Below the pieces are notes generated by a model. That model had not been told where the DNA came from and searched no databases. It was given only the letters and a program-made list of their open reading frames with translations. From Bedellia somnulentella (taxonomy: Eukaryota > Arthropoda > Insecta > Lepidoptera > Bedelliidae), in contig OY755178.1 of the NCBI GenBank assembly GCA_963576735.1, forward strand, positions 17,670,001 through 17,734,000: a stretch of DNA of 64,000 nt, in the 5' to 3' direction. The translations under genes were made by a program, and so were the position numbers. Positions 55,201 through 64,000 of this stretch are shown here, one piece after another; position 1 is the first letter of the stretch; every line of letters starts with the position of its first letter.

Positions 55201-58200
55201 TGTTTAGCATTGTACTCATGTTATATGCTGGTCTTAGTTTATTTATTTAACTTAAGGCACACAAACAGTACAATTACATTAATATCCATAATGGCTTTTC
55301 AAAAAATATAAATTTTCAGTAAAAGCACCTTAACTGTGTACACAGCATGACTTACTTTGTGAAATTTTGATAAATTTAATAAAGTAATATTTAAAATCTA
55401 TAACATTGTACATAATTATGAAATAATGTGAAAAGAGTAAACTTGTAAATTGTAAACTTGTAATAGTTATCTTTAATTTAGTATGGTGGGAAGTTGAAGG
55501 GTGATTCAGCTGATTTTTGGAATGTTAAGCACCTTTTATAAAACCATTTATTCAGTCGTAAATGTGGGTGCATTTTACATAGATCTCATGTAAGAGGCGG
55601 TATGATTAGTAATTCATAGATTTTAAGTCATGATTATAGTGGCAACTATTTTGCTACTGCCCTATATAGAGTTACAAGTTATTAGTTCCAACTCCTATCA
55701 CAATAATTGTCGACAATATGTATTAATCCTTACTAAGTGAAATCACCCTATTTCAGTGTTTTTAGTGTGCCTTACTTAAGTCGTAAATATGTTATTATTG
55801 CCAAGGCTATTAGAAGCGAAGGCGATCATATTAAGCAAATTGTTATATGAAATAGATGCAATCTGTCTAATATGTGTTTTGTACCGACTTTATACTCAGT
55901 TTTCTAAATGACAACATTTCAGACGATGTTCACAAGAACCAATTCTTCTAGCATAAGTAAGACGATATAAAACTAGCATGACATATTTAAGTAAGTATTG
56001 TATCAAATAATTGTAAAAAAACATTTTGATTCCAATTAGTTCTTGTTTTACTATTTTTTTAATAAATTTGATTTCATTTATAGTTTACCTTATAAAGTAA
56101 TTTCCGTATCTATAAAAAATAATCCAGTTACTAACTGTCACTCTGACTGTCAAACTTCCTATTCCCCTCAGATATCCCATTTTTTAGAAAAATAATGTTT
56201 TACGGTCCTGGTTCCTCGACCTTTTGAACCTCATTAGGCCACACTCACAGACTACTCCCAGACGCAGACATGGCATCACTGTCCGTTCTTCCCGAACTTC
56301 TTGAAGCGCGTCCCGAAGAATGGCGCGACGTGGGACAGTACCCGCCGTATGTTAGATGTGCCTGCGACGACGGCTGCGTGTACACTGAGCGCGAGACGCC
56401 CCATGAACGACTGTGTAGGAGGGGGGGATAAAAACGGTAGGGTAGAAAGGAAATTGCCGAATCGTTGGATGCGATATCATGCAGGCGACAGGCAGGACAT
56501 GGCGGGGGAAGGGAAAAAAACGAAAAAATTAAAAAAAATGCTACAAACAAAAAGTCAAATTAAATATGGGGGTGGAATTAAAAACAAACGTAAATGAACA
56601 AGTCAAAATTAAAAATCTAAATGGGGATGAAATTAAAGTCAAAAGCAAATTTTCGATGCAAACAATATAAAATATTTCTCGGTATTTAAACAAACAATAA
56701 GATGAAATTAAAATCAAAAGCAAATGAAATAATAATTTCAACTTAAGCTATCAAACACAACACTCCCAAAATCCTCCAAACGGTACTTACGGTGGTGGAT
56801 CACAATGTAGTCTTCGCGTTTGAGAAGCCAATAGGGCATCATGGGTGAGTCTTGCTGCTGGGAAGGTGGAAACCTCTTCACCTTCGTGCAAGGTGGCTAG
56901 GCCGCCACAGGATGGCTGATGGAAAATTATGGGTTAATCAGATTTATCATGATTTTGCAATGACGGTTTGGACGTTTTAATTGGATCGTACTAGTATATT
57001 GCACTGTAGGACTCTTAAAATTTCGGAAAAAGCTTCTACCACTAATTGCACATCCATAAATTTACATGGGCCCATCTCTTAGTAGCTGGGATATGCTAAG
57101 TATTTTAAAAATGAGACTTATCAAATAATTCTCTCACCCATATCACATGTGGTCACAAGCGCAATCAATTACTTCAATTCAAAACGGTGACATATAACTT
57201 AATACATCTTCAACTACGGGCGAGTCATCAGGTGAATACAACGGTTGCGTGGCCCCGCTCACGTATTTCAGTCTTTTGACATAACTTGATCCGAAATTAC
57301 TCCGGAATACAGCAACCATAGAATAATTATAAATACAGGGACGTGACCTTCGTAGTAATTGGCTTTTTAAATCTGTTCCAAGCAATCCGAAACTGCACAT
57401 AAAGACAAGTGCAAAAGTAAAAAGACAAGTGAAACATCACGCATATTATGAAATAAAAGAGATAGTTATAATTTTAATGATTGCACTTCAAATGTTTTCT
57501 CGGTTTATTTCCTATCACCACAATATGGCGTCATTGCGTCTGTTATTAGATTGTTTGAAAAATAATTGAAATATATTATAAAATCAAAATATATTTGCAT
57601 TCTCACATGTGGTACGAGATGGCTTGTATTTCGTTTACTTTAGAGTCATAATAGCATCGAAGACCAGAGTTTTGTGCTAACCTCTTTAACAGCAGGTGAA
57701 GACTGCGGCTGGGTTGCGGCGCTTACGTATGACACATACACGTAATTATTATTCAATTGGCCGACCAAGGAAAAGATGGAGTGACGAGTTGGGTCTCTGG
57801 GATAAGAAGTGGTGGGAGACCGCTCAAAACCGTCAGGAGTGGAAGAAGGGGAGAGAGGCCTTTGCCCAGCAGTGGGACATAAATGGCTAATAATAATAAT
57901 AATTATTATATTATAGTGACATATTGTACAAAATACCTCTTTAACAGCAGCGGGCGGGTCATCGGGCGAAGATAACGGTTGCGTGGCGGCGCTCACGTAT
58001 GAAACGTACGCTTCTGAGCGCAGGAACGCTTGGTACGTCGTCTCTGTGATGGCGCGGGTCACCTGTTAAAGCAAAACTTGTTAGAATTATTCTAAAAGGA
58101 GATATTTAATGTGGTTATGAATTATAAGGGGATGAATTCAGGAGGTTCCGTGATGGCGTAGGTCACTTGTAGTTACAACGGTTATATGAAGATGGCGCTG

Positions 58201-61200
58201 CTGAACAGTCAATGTAGTTTTTAATAAAAACCATAGGTGGCGCTAATGGCATTCTCGCTTCTAATATAATAATATAGTACTTCTAATGACATCAGATATT
58301 AAATATCTGATGTGATAAGAAGAAAATTGAAATCACCATAAAACCTTTATGTTATATTTACAAGACACTCCAACAATATTGGCAACTTGTAAAATTACGT
58401 AAGAACAAAAATAGGTCTAGGTCAGTCTGCTACACCTAAGAGAACATATAAGAATGTACATACATACATATACTCACGGCTATAAATTCCTTAACGGTAG
58501 CCAGAGCTTTGGAATGAGAAATTCCTCAGCCACTTTTGGAAGTTGATTGGGGAAAAGATGGTAATAATAAATTTTTTTGGTGACGGGTCTCCAACCACAT
58601 CGCCCAAAAATCACTTAAGAAGCCCCTATACCCTTAGTCGCCTCTTACGATCACCCACGGGTAGAAATGGGGTAGTGTTATTCTATGCCGACACTACACG
58701 ACAAAGAATCTAAGAATGTCATTTAGGAAAATAATCAAAAAATATACATTACATGTCCCAAGACATAAATTTACTATTTCTCATACTCTTTACTACATCT
58801 TCCTAAATTACGCGTTGTGTGCAACAATAAAATTCATGATTTGATAAGCTAGTTAATAGGTTACCTCTCGTTCCATTTCATCGAAGATGGTGTTATCGAT
58901 GTCAGAGCCATCTTTCAAGCTCTGCTTCACCCGCTGCTTCAGATCTTCAGGCATCGTTAGCTGAGACTTTCGGAGGAATCTATAAAAAAACACACTCTGT
59001 AAGATGTAGTCAATATCATAACAGACATAAATTAAAAAACCTTATAAACATTGTGTGGTATGAAGGCTTCACTCAAAAAAAATACGTGTATTTTAGAAGA
59101 AGTGTATTAGGCGGCCTTATTGTTTTACACTAAGTGTCTTAAAGACTTTTAAATTATTGGTAGGCGATGATTTTAACCCCATAATCAAGATAGAATTCTT
59201 CACTTCCTAAAGCATCTGAGGAATTTGTTTAATAAGAGACATACATAGGCCTGATTCTTTATTTTAAGTGAAAACCAGCACTTTACCTTTCGGCTGGCGC
59301 TTGCGTTGGGACCTAGTTTAAGTTACCAAACCAACTTTTCTATTTAACTATAGGTGCTGTTGCAGAATTGTGTAATATAACATGAGAGCAATGAGAGCAG
59401 TGATGTACACATAACATACGTACATACACTCACGGCTTTAAATCCCTAGGAGTAGCCAGAGCTAGGGAATTAGAAATTCCTCAGCCACTTTTGGAAGTTG
59501 CGTGGGGAAAAGATGGTAAAATAAAGGTTGTGGGTCTCCAACCGCATCGCCCAAAAACCCTTAAAAGCCCAAATACCGTTAGTCGCCTCTTACGTACACC
59601 CACCGGAAGAAATGGGGTAGTTTCAAATGAAGCGACCAAAGTGATTTTTAGTTTAACCACTATTCTTTTTACCAACAGTAGATTCCCCCCCTTATGCTGA
59701 CTTTTGAGGTAGGGCCTAGTTTATGTTACCATAGCACCAAAAATGTATAGTTTTATGATTTTTTCCTATTTGTCTATCTATCTATGCTGTGTAGTGTCGG
59801 CTTAGAATAACACTACCCCATTTCTGCCGGTGGGTGTACGTAAGAGGCGACCAACGGTATTGGGGCTTTTAAGGGAGTTTTGGGCGATGCGGTTGGAGAC
59901 CCATAACCAACAACCTTTATTTCACCATCTTTTTCCCACGCAACTTCCAAAAGCGGTTAAGGAATTTCTTATTCCTTAGCTCTGGCTACCCCTACAAGGG
60001 ATTTATAGTCGTGAGTATATGTATGTATGTTGTCTATCTCTGCAGTTATTTTACTGTGTATAACTTTAGGTGTACACATAACTAACTTGTAAATAGCGTA
60101 GACGACGTGGCGGATCTCGCTCGGCTCGGTCTGGTGTCGCAGGCCGGCCACCACGAAGTAGAAGTTGAGTCGTTCCACGTGTAACCTTCCGGCGCCGCTG
60201 ACGAATTTGCGGAATAAACGTACGCCTTCGCCGTCCTGTACAGGAGAATATGTCTTTGTTATACTTTTTGTAGGTAAATAGTCCTCCCAATAGACCGAAG
60301 ATTTGGTCAAGGTCACAGGAAGCCGATAGAAGGAGGCAACACAGGGCCAATCGTTGTGGAGAATTTGCGGCAAAGCCTATGTCGTTATTTGCTGATGTGG
60401 ACCTCCCACAAGGTGGACCGACGACTTGGTCAATGTTGCGGGGAGATGATGGATGAGGACAGCACAACTCATAGTTGTGGAGATGTTTTAGGAGACCTAT
60501 TTCTAAAGGTAGACGTCTATGCGCTCGGCACAGGACCAATTGTTGGAGAGTTATTTGGGAGAGGCCTATGACTAACAGTGGATGTCTAATGAAAGATTAT
60601 GAATACTTTTTGTTGCACATCACAATCAAAATATTTTGAAATGTTCAGAATGATTTGTTAACAACATTTTCTAGTTAGACCAAATAAAAATCTTATTGGA
60701 CCAAACGCGAATTCTTTTGACCTGTTTTTAGTCCTGGGTAAAGAAAAATATACAGGATAATTTCTTCAAAATAAAATAAGGAATTCGAAGCATTTCAAGC
60801 ATTTCAAGCAGTTACCTACACTTGCTATATATTATTTCAACATAAACAAAATCAGTCAGTAACAAATCTTTATATCATATATTTTAAATGGATATATTAG
60901 TGTATATCTATATATATAAAAGAAAGTGGTGTTAGTTACACTATTTATAACTCGAGAACGGATGAACTGATCTGGCTGAAAATTGTTGAATAGGTAGCTT
61001 AGAACCAGGAAAAGGACATAAGATATATATCATCACGCGAAATACCGTAGGGGATAAGCAGTACCAAATATTTAAAACTATCCGTGCGAAGCCGGGGCGG
61101 GCCACTAGTATTAGAATAGATTATTAGTAAAAACAATAATTACCTCAAGCAAATGCTGCAGGGATCTGGCCCACCGCAGATAGGGCGGGGACGCCGGCGA

Positions 61201-63258
61201 GCGGGCCGAGCTCGCCGACGAGCCCTCGGTCTCCTCCCGCCATAGCATCGCGCCTCTATAACACAACACCGTTATTAATTTTTTAATTAATTAAAAAAGT
61301 ATTAGTACTTAACACAAAAAACTAAAAAAAAATACCTTAATAATACACAAGATACAAAGACTTTAATAAACTTTTGTGCACATTTCAACAATATCCAAGG
61401 ATAAAAAACAAACATCTGTGACCGTTGCAGTAATTTTGACTTCAGCAAGGGATCGAACCCGCTTCCCTTGCATCCAGAACTACTAACATCATTACAGTAT
61501 TTAGTGTAGTATCACAGTTTACAGTATTCGAGGAATATTTTTTATTAATCCAAAACGTTGAAGAAGCTGAATTTGCCTCAGTTATCCTCACAGAGGACAA
61601 ATATTATGATGGATATCTTTGTTTGTCGTGCCTGTCATTTATATAAATGTATGTTGCATTATAGTCATTACAATGTTAAAGAAATAATTCTAAAAGTATA
61701 ATTAACTGATATACAGGGAAATCAAACAGGATAAAGAATAAATAAAGGAAAGAAAAATTTCGACACACACCACATGAGTTTTTCATGTACAAACTAACAT
61801 TCAAATTAAATCAAACAGGACCCGACTTATGGGTTATTAAAGGAAATCAATGAAACATTAAATCTACAAACCTACCGATACCATTTTAGCGGGTATAAAT
61901 GGAAACAACAAGTGTGTAGGTACTCCAAAGACCCCATGTCAATATTTCTTTTAATATTATAAACAAAACCTTTACCACCTCTCTTATGAAATACAGAATA
62001 CATGTTTAACTTACTTAGGCAAAAAGGGCTGCGAGAAGACATGTTTGGTGTGAGACTTGCTCCTCTCCTCTCCGGACGCGGGCGGCAGCGACGACCTGTC
62101 TGCAAGCTTGTGCTCCCAACCTGCACACACGTTAGTAATTTTAAGTAACGATAAATTACAAAGATAAACATTCATAACTATCAAATTATAATATAGTTAC
62201 TAACTATTGTCACATATTTTCACATAGCGTTCATATTTATAACTAGTGGATCGGCCCCGCTTCGCACGGGTAGCGTAGTTTTAAAAATATTGGAGGTTTC
62301 TTCAATCACTGCTCAAGCGTTATGAAATTAGCGCCTTTATTACAACTTACAGCACTCATGTCTGAATATAGTGTTACTTTGTGATTTTGAAAGCGCTTTT
62401 ATGATCGGTTCAGATCAATATCTCCGAAATTAAGCTAATCTTTAGGTTTTAATTGATGCAACTACTGGCGCCATCTAGTACGTACATACATATACTCACG
62501 GCTATAAATCCCTAGAAGGGGTAGCCAGAGCTAAGGAATTAAAAATTCCTCAGCCACTTTTGGAAGTTACGTAGGGATTAGATGGTGAAATAAAGGTTTT
62601 CGGTGATGGGTCTCCAACCGCATCGCCCAAAAATCCCTTTAAAGCCCCTATACCGTTAGTCGCCTTTTACGTACACCCACCGGAAGAAATGGGGTAGTGC
62701 TATTCTAAGCCGGCACTACACAGCCGGCTAGTACGTAATATGTAAATTACTAAGGATTTGGTTTTGATCGCGTGCGACTATTATGTTGGGACTATTAATT
62801 TTGGTGTTTCTATACCGATTTCTATGATTCTTTTTTTATTGAGTAGGTAATAATGTTAACTTTTGAAATAAGGGTGATTGAGAGTATTATAAACGTAAGA
62901 GAAAACAAATATAATCAGAATGCGTCGAACTGCTAAGCTATCAGGAGTTACACGTGTTGCTGTGAGTCAACCATAAAATATAGACATATACTGTTGCGGA
63001 ATACTTTTTAGATAATTTTATGTAGAATATTTCCGTCATACGTGATTTCTATGTAACTTTGACTATTAAGGCTGCACACGCGACGGAAGCTTAAAAAATG
63101 GAGTAACTTCTCCCGTTTTCCCAAAATTTCCCAAAATTCCCCTTTACTATTCTGCTGGAAAGTATACAAAAACCTGCCTAGGAGTATGAAGAATAATTGT
63201 ACCAAGTTTCGTTAAAATCCGTCGAGTAGTTTTTGTTTCCATAAGGAACATACAAACC

Positions 63259-63301
<43 letters not shown>

Positions 63302-63749
63302 GGACAGACAGACAGACAGACGGACAGACAGACAGACAAAAATTTTACTGATTGCATTTTTGGCATCAGTATCGATCACTAATCACCCCCTGATAGTTAT
63401 TTTGAAAATATATTCCATGTACAGAATTGACCTCTCTACAGATTTATTATAAGTATAGAAGATTAAGGTTTTTGGGATATCAAACTCACAAACTAATATT
63501 GGTGTGAATTATTTAAACACGCGAAATTCGATTCACACATATTAATTACTGAAATAATCAGGACTGAATAATACGTATACCATTGTGCCGGGAAAATGGG
63601 TACTCTAAAATTATGTCACGTGATGTTCGGAAGTCTTAAGTCTGAGTACCTCTGCCAACCCTTCCGGGATATATGTTTGAGTTTTGAGTGTATTTTACTT
63701 AAAAATGTGTGTTACCTTGCGGGTGGCCGCCGACAGGAGTTTGGCTCAT
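43201..63749 (-). CDS. Axn: Axin, Wnt pathway scaffold
   Basis: A cytoplasmic scaffold that holds APC, GSK3, CK1 and beta-catenin together so that beta-catenin is degraded. Fifteen coding exons: 63716-63749, 62015-62120, 61144-61255, 60087-60235, 58865-58979, 57937-58062, 56791-56915, 56249-56410, 55103-55199, 51422-51565, 50871-50976, 49733-49883, 47210-47395, 46631-46804, 43201-43327. About 637 aa, shorter than fly or human Axin. The start [12 protein letters not shown] is followed by [11 protein letters not shown] (residues 20-30), a possible tankyrase-binding segment. RGS about 72-200 ([14 protein letters not shown] ... [12 protein letters not shown]). GSK3-binding helix about 359-376 ([18 protein letters not shown]). 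Beta-catenin-binding helix about 422-433 ([12 protein letters not shown]). DIX about 558-637 ([10 protein letters not shown], ... [14 protein letters not shown]). All phases agree. Exon 13 (GC-rich, Gly/Ser/Arg) has an uncertain acceptor and a frame conflict (see findings). Confidence 0.94.
43535..43640 (-). repeat. SINE-C tail fragment followed by a CA microsatellite
   Basis: ACATATACTCACGGCTATAA of SINE-C, cut after about 55 bp and followed by an interrupted (CA)n run. Located in the last Axin intron. Confidence 0.65.
44096..44455 (+). repeat. SINE-B full-length copy
   Basis: Plus orientation. tRNA-like head with TAGTCCAATGGGTAGAACG and GAGTTCAAATCCCGG (B box), then the body and an end at AAACGGCGTGAACTTTTATG. 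Its end resembles the LINE 3' end seen at 3450. It lies inside the hAT element. Confidence 0.82.
45000..45055 (+). repeat. SINE-A head fragment
   Basis: TAGCTCAGTTGGCAGAGCGA and the following anticodon-region sequence only; it stops before the B box. About 50 bp. Confidence 0.6.
45265..45510 (+). repeat. SINE-C copy
   Basis: Plus orientation, with AAGAGGCGACTAAGGG, GGTTGGAGACCCATCACC and TTTGTAGCCGTAAG. Moderately diverged. Inside the hAT element. Confidence 0.7.
49400..49690. repeat. Cryptically simple TGAG/TGAATG-rich tract
   Basis: Words such as GTGAGTGAGTG and GTGAATGAATG recur irregularly over about 290 bp, directly beyond the donor of Axin exon 12. It contains many GTGAGT donor-like words. 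No clear unit. Confidence 0.5.
50597..50810 (-). repeat. SINE-A full-length copy
   Basis: Minus orientation from the tail (TTCATGAAATCCTCATG) to the head, with B-box complement GGATTCGAACCC and A-box complement CCGATTGAGCTA. Located in Axin intron 11, close to exon 11. Confidence 0.8.
52045..52600 (+). repeat. SINE-C copy interrupted by a MITE
   Basis: The SINE-C head (GGCTTAGAATAACATTACCC, GTAAGAGGCGTCTAGG) stops near 52130 and the rest resumes near 52478 (ACTTTTGGGGTATGTGACGG). Between them lies 52133-52475, a MITE-like piece with ends CCTCCTAGGTCCCAG and CTGGGACTCAGGAGG. Located in Axin intron 9. Confidence 0.65.
52605..52710 (-). repeat. SINE-C 3' half
   Basis: TACATACATATACTCACGGC to about GGAAGTTACGTGGGG. 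It ends exactly where a SINE-B copy begins. Confidence 0.65.
53348..53704 (+). repeat. SINE-B full-length copy nested in another SINE-B
   Basis: Plus orientation. Head TAGCTCAATGGGTAGAACAC, B box TGTTCAAATCCCGGG, body, and end AAACGTTTATG. It lies inside the 1.5-kb insertion that splits the minus-oriented copy, giving two oppositely oriented SINE-B sequences. Confidence 0.82.
53745..53835 (+). repeat. SINE-A partial copy
   Basis: TAGCTCAATTGGCAGAGCGA head and anticodon region, then GTAGGTTGTGGGTATACGCC, where the normal B box is lost. Confidence 0.6.
54785..55030 (-). repeat. SINE-C full-length copy
   Basis: Minus orientation, nearly consensus. Starts CATACATATACTCACGGC and ends GCCGACACTACACGGC. 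Located in Axin intron 9, 70 bp from exon 9. Confidence 0.85.
57180..57295 (-). repeat. Diverged partial copy of Axin exon 6
   Basis: The minus strand reads [20 protein letters not shown], against the true exon's [21 protein letters not shown]. Similarity covers only the 3' half of the exon. At the donor position the sequence is GAT/GTATTA. The frame runs on to a stop at about 57182. Located in Axin intron 6. Confidence 0.75.
57660..57737 (-). repeat. Second partial copy of Axin exon 6
   Basis: The minus strand reads [19 protein letters not shown], followed by GAG/GTTAGC, so the donor is kept. Four codons are deleted (DDPP of the true exon). The copy starts where a LINE fragment (57740-57890) has inserted, so its left limit is set by that insertion. 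Confidence 0.8.
57740..57900 (+). pseudogene. LINE C-terminal fragment with TAA tail
   Basis: Plus-strand frame [18 protein letters not shown], then [17 protein letters not shown] and stop, then (TAATAA)n. Same family type as 18155-18360. It separates true Axin exon 6 from its first partial copy. Confidence 0.75.
58455..58705 (-). repeat. SINE-C copy (CACCCACGGG subgroup)
   Basis: Minus orientation. Shares with 22530-22785 the variants CCTTAACGG and TCTTACGATCACCCACGGG. Located in Axin intron 5. Confidence 0.8.
59415..59630 (-). repeat. SINE-C copy, head truncated
   Basis: Minus orientation. Good match until GAAATGGGGTAGT, then ends without the final 30 bases. Located in Axin intron 4. Confidence 0.75.
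59785..60030 (+). repeat. SINE-C full-length copy
   Basis: Plus orientation with head GTGTAGTGTCGGCTTAGAAT and tail GTGAGTATATGTATGTATG. It lies 55 bp beyond the donor of Axin exon 4 and is inverted relative to the copy at 59415. Confidence 0.85.
60907..61108 (+). mobile_element. Short non-autonomous Helitron, 202 bp
   Basis: Starts TCTATATATATAAAAGAAAG after an A and ends CCACTAG before a T, with GCGAAGCCGGGGCGGGC just inside the 3' end. It fits Helitron insertion rules. No coding. It lies 36 bp from the donor of Axin exon 3. Confidence 0.75.
61736..61800 (-). repeat. SINE-A tail fragment
   Basis: ATAAAGGAAAGAAAAATTTC and CACATGAGTTTTTCATGTAC pieces only. Confidence 0.5.
62483..62728 (-). 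repeat. SINE-C copy with readable target duplication
   Basis: CTAGTACGTA flanks it on both sides (about 62473-62482 and 62730-62739). The (CATA)n next to the left repeat is the retroposon tail in complement, so the 3' end is at the left. This shows that SINE-C moves by retroposition. Confidence 0.8.
63250..63340. repeat. (GACA)n microsatellite inside a Helitron
   Basis: About 20 units of GACA with a few GACG changes. Sister Helitron copies have three to four units at the same position (about 11680 and 36775), so this array expanded after insertion. Confidence 0.9.
63595..63690 (+). repeat. SINE-B 3' fragment
   Basis: GTCACGTGATGTTCGGAAGT to TACCTCTGCCAACCC and a degraded end. It lies next to the donor of Axin exon 1. 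Confidence 0.6.
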
Positions 63750-63797
63750 GGCGCACAGGCCCTTCTCCGTCCCGCGCGCTGCATGGCGTGACACCAA
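63746..63797 (-). promoter_or_regulatory. Axin 5' leader segment with overlapping upstream ORF
   Basis: A likely splice acceptor (TTTTGTGGCAG at 63798 and beyond) precedes a 48-base leader. An upstream ATG at 63784 opens a 12-codon frame ([12 protein letters not shown]) whose TGA overlaps the Axin start as ATGA (63746-63749). Such an overlap can lower translation of the main frame or allow re-initiation. The first leader exon lies upstream, near or beyond the window edge. Confidence 0.55.
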
Positions 63798-64000
63798 CTG
63801 CCACAAAATAATTTACATTAACGATACAAATAAATGACATAAAATTATATTATTGTAAAAATATGAGATATTAACAATACATTTACTGTATTCACTGTAA
63901 GTTAACTTGTTCTCATGACAATAATTCCCATTGATCGCCACTTTGTACAATCATGATGACATATCTTTCGTGCTTCCGAAACATTCATCAGTCTTCTTAC

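Larger units (their letters stand above)
62243..63462 (-). mobile_element. Non-autonomous Helitron, copy 3, with nested SINE-C
   Basis: On the minus strand it starts TCTTCTATACTTATAATA after A and ends CCGATCCACTAG before T. It aligns with 10856-11813 along its length, apart from a SINE-C copy at 62483-62728. It carries an expanded GACA array. Located in Axin intron 1. Confidence 0.8.

Noticed and set aside
63178..63366. Frame of repeated cysteine, leucine, serine and valine codons
   Set aside because: It is a translation of the GACA microsatellite.
1..64000. CRISPR array, operon or prokaryotic mobile island
   Set aside because: There are no regularly spaced direct repeats with unique spacers. 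Genes are intron-rich animal genes.

Overview
This window is nuclear DNA from an animal, most likely a moth or butterfly. The evidence is AT-rich sequence, GT/AG introns, coding exons that join in phase across kilobases, two copies of a Dong/R4-type retrotransposon sitting in TAA repeats (the target described for Dong in silkworm), mariner and Helitron copies, and dense short retroposons. There are no prokaryotic operons and no CRISPR array. The species cannot be named from the sequence alone.

Three complete protein genes were assembled exon by exon. (1) Sulfide:quinone oxidoreductase (minus strand, 16248 to 2761, nine coding exons, 443 aa) is the mitochondrial enzyme that oxidises H2S and passes electrons to ubiquinone. 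(2) A MYSM1-like JAMM histone H2A deubiquitinase (plus strand, 17422 to 27051, ten exons, 685 aa) is divergently oriented to SQOR, with about 1.2 kb between the start codons. (3) Axin (minus strand, 63749 to 43201, fifteen coding exons, about 637 aa) is the Wnt/beta-catenin destruction-complex scaffold, with RGS, GSK3-binding, beta-catenin-binding and DIX regions. SQOR and MYSM1 may share a promoter region. Axin is in a different pathway and converges on MYSM1 from the right across a roughly 16 kb repeat-rich interval (27052-43200).

The rest is mobile DNA. Three short retroposon families recur and are named here for convenience. SINE-A is tRNA-like, with perfect-looking A and B boxes and a habit of forming fold-back copies. 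SINE-B is tRNA-like, about 360 bp, with an ATGTT-rich tail. SINE-C is about 250 bp, contains TAAGAGGCGACTAA and has a TATG-rich tail. The tails of SINE-B and SINE-C resemble the 3' end of a LINE that is also present as fragments. There are also Helitrons, a mariner with an almost intact transposase, two Dong/R4 copies, a piggyBac remnant, a 2.7 kb hAT-type element in the last Axin intron, a Ginger-like element and several MITEs. At 30826-36907 a Helitron was hit by mariner and by an 8-bp-TSD DNA element, which in turn contains a Dong/R4 copy next to an unidentified antisense segment.

The most unusual signal is that three different exons (SQOR exons 4 and 8, and the Axin exon ending the RGS domain) each have two extra partial copies in the adjacent intron. 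Each copy starts or stops inside the exon and most keep one splice site. A second point is a conserved-looking Axin segment that is read out of frame in a GC-rich exon, suggesting compensating indels or base-calling errors.
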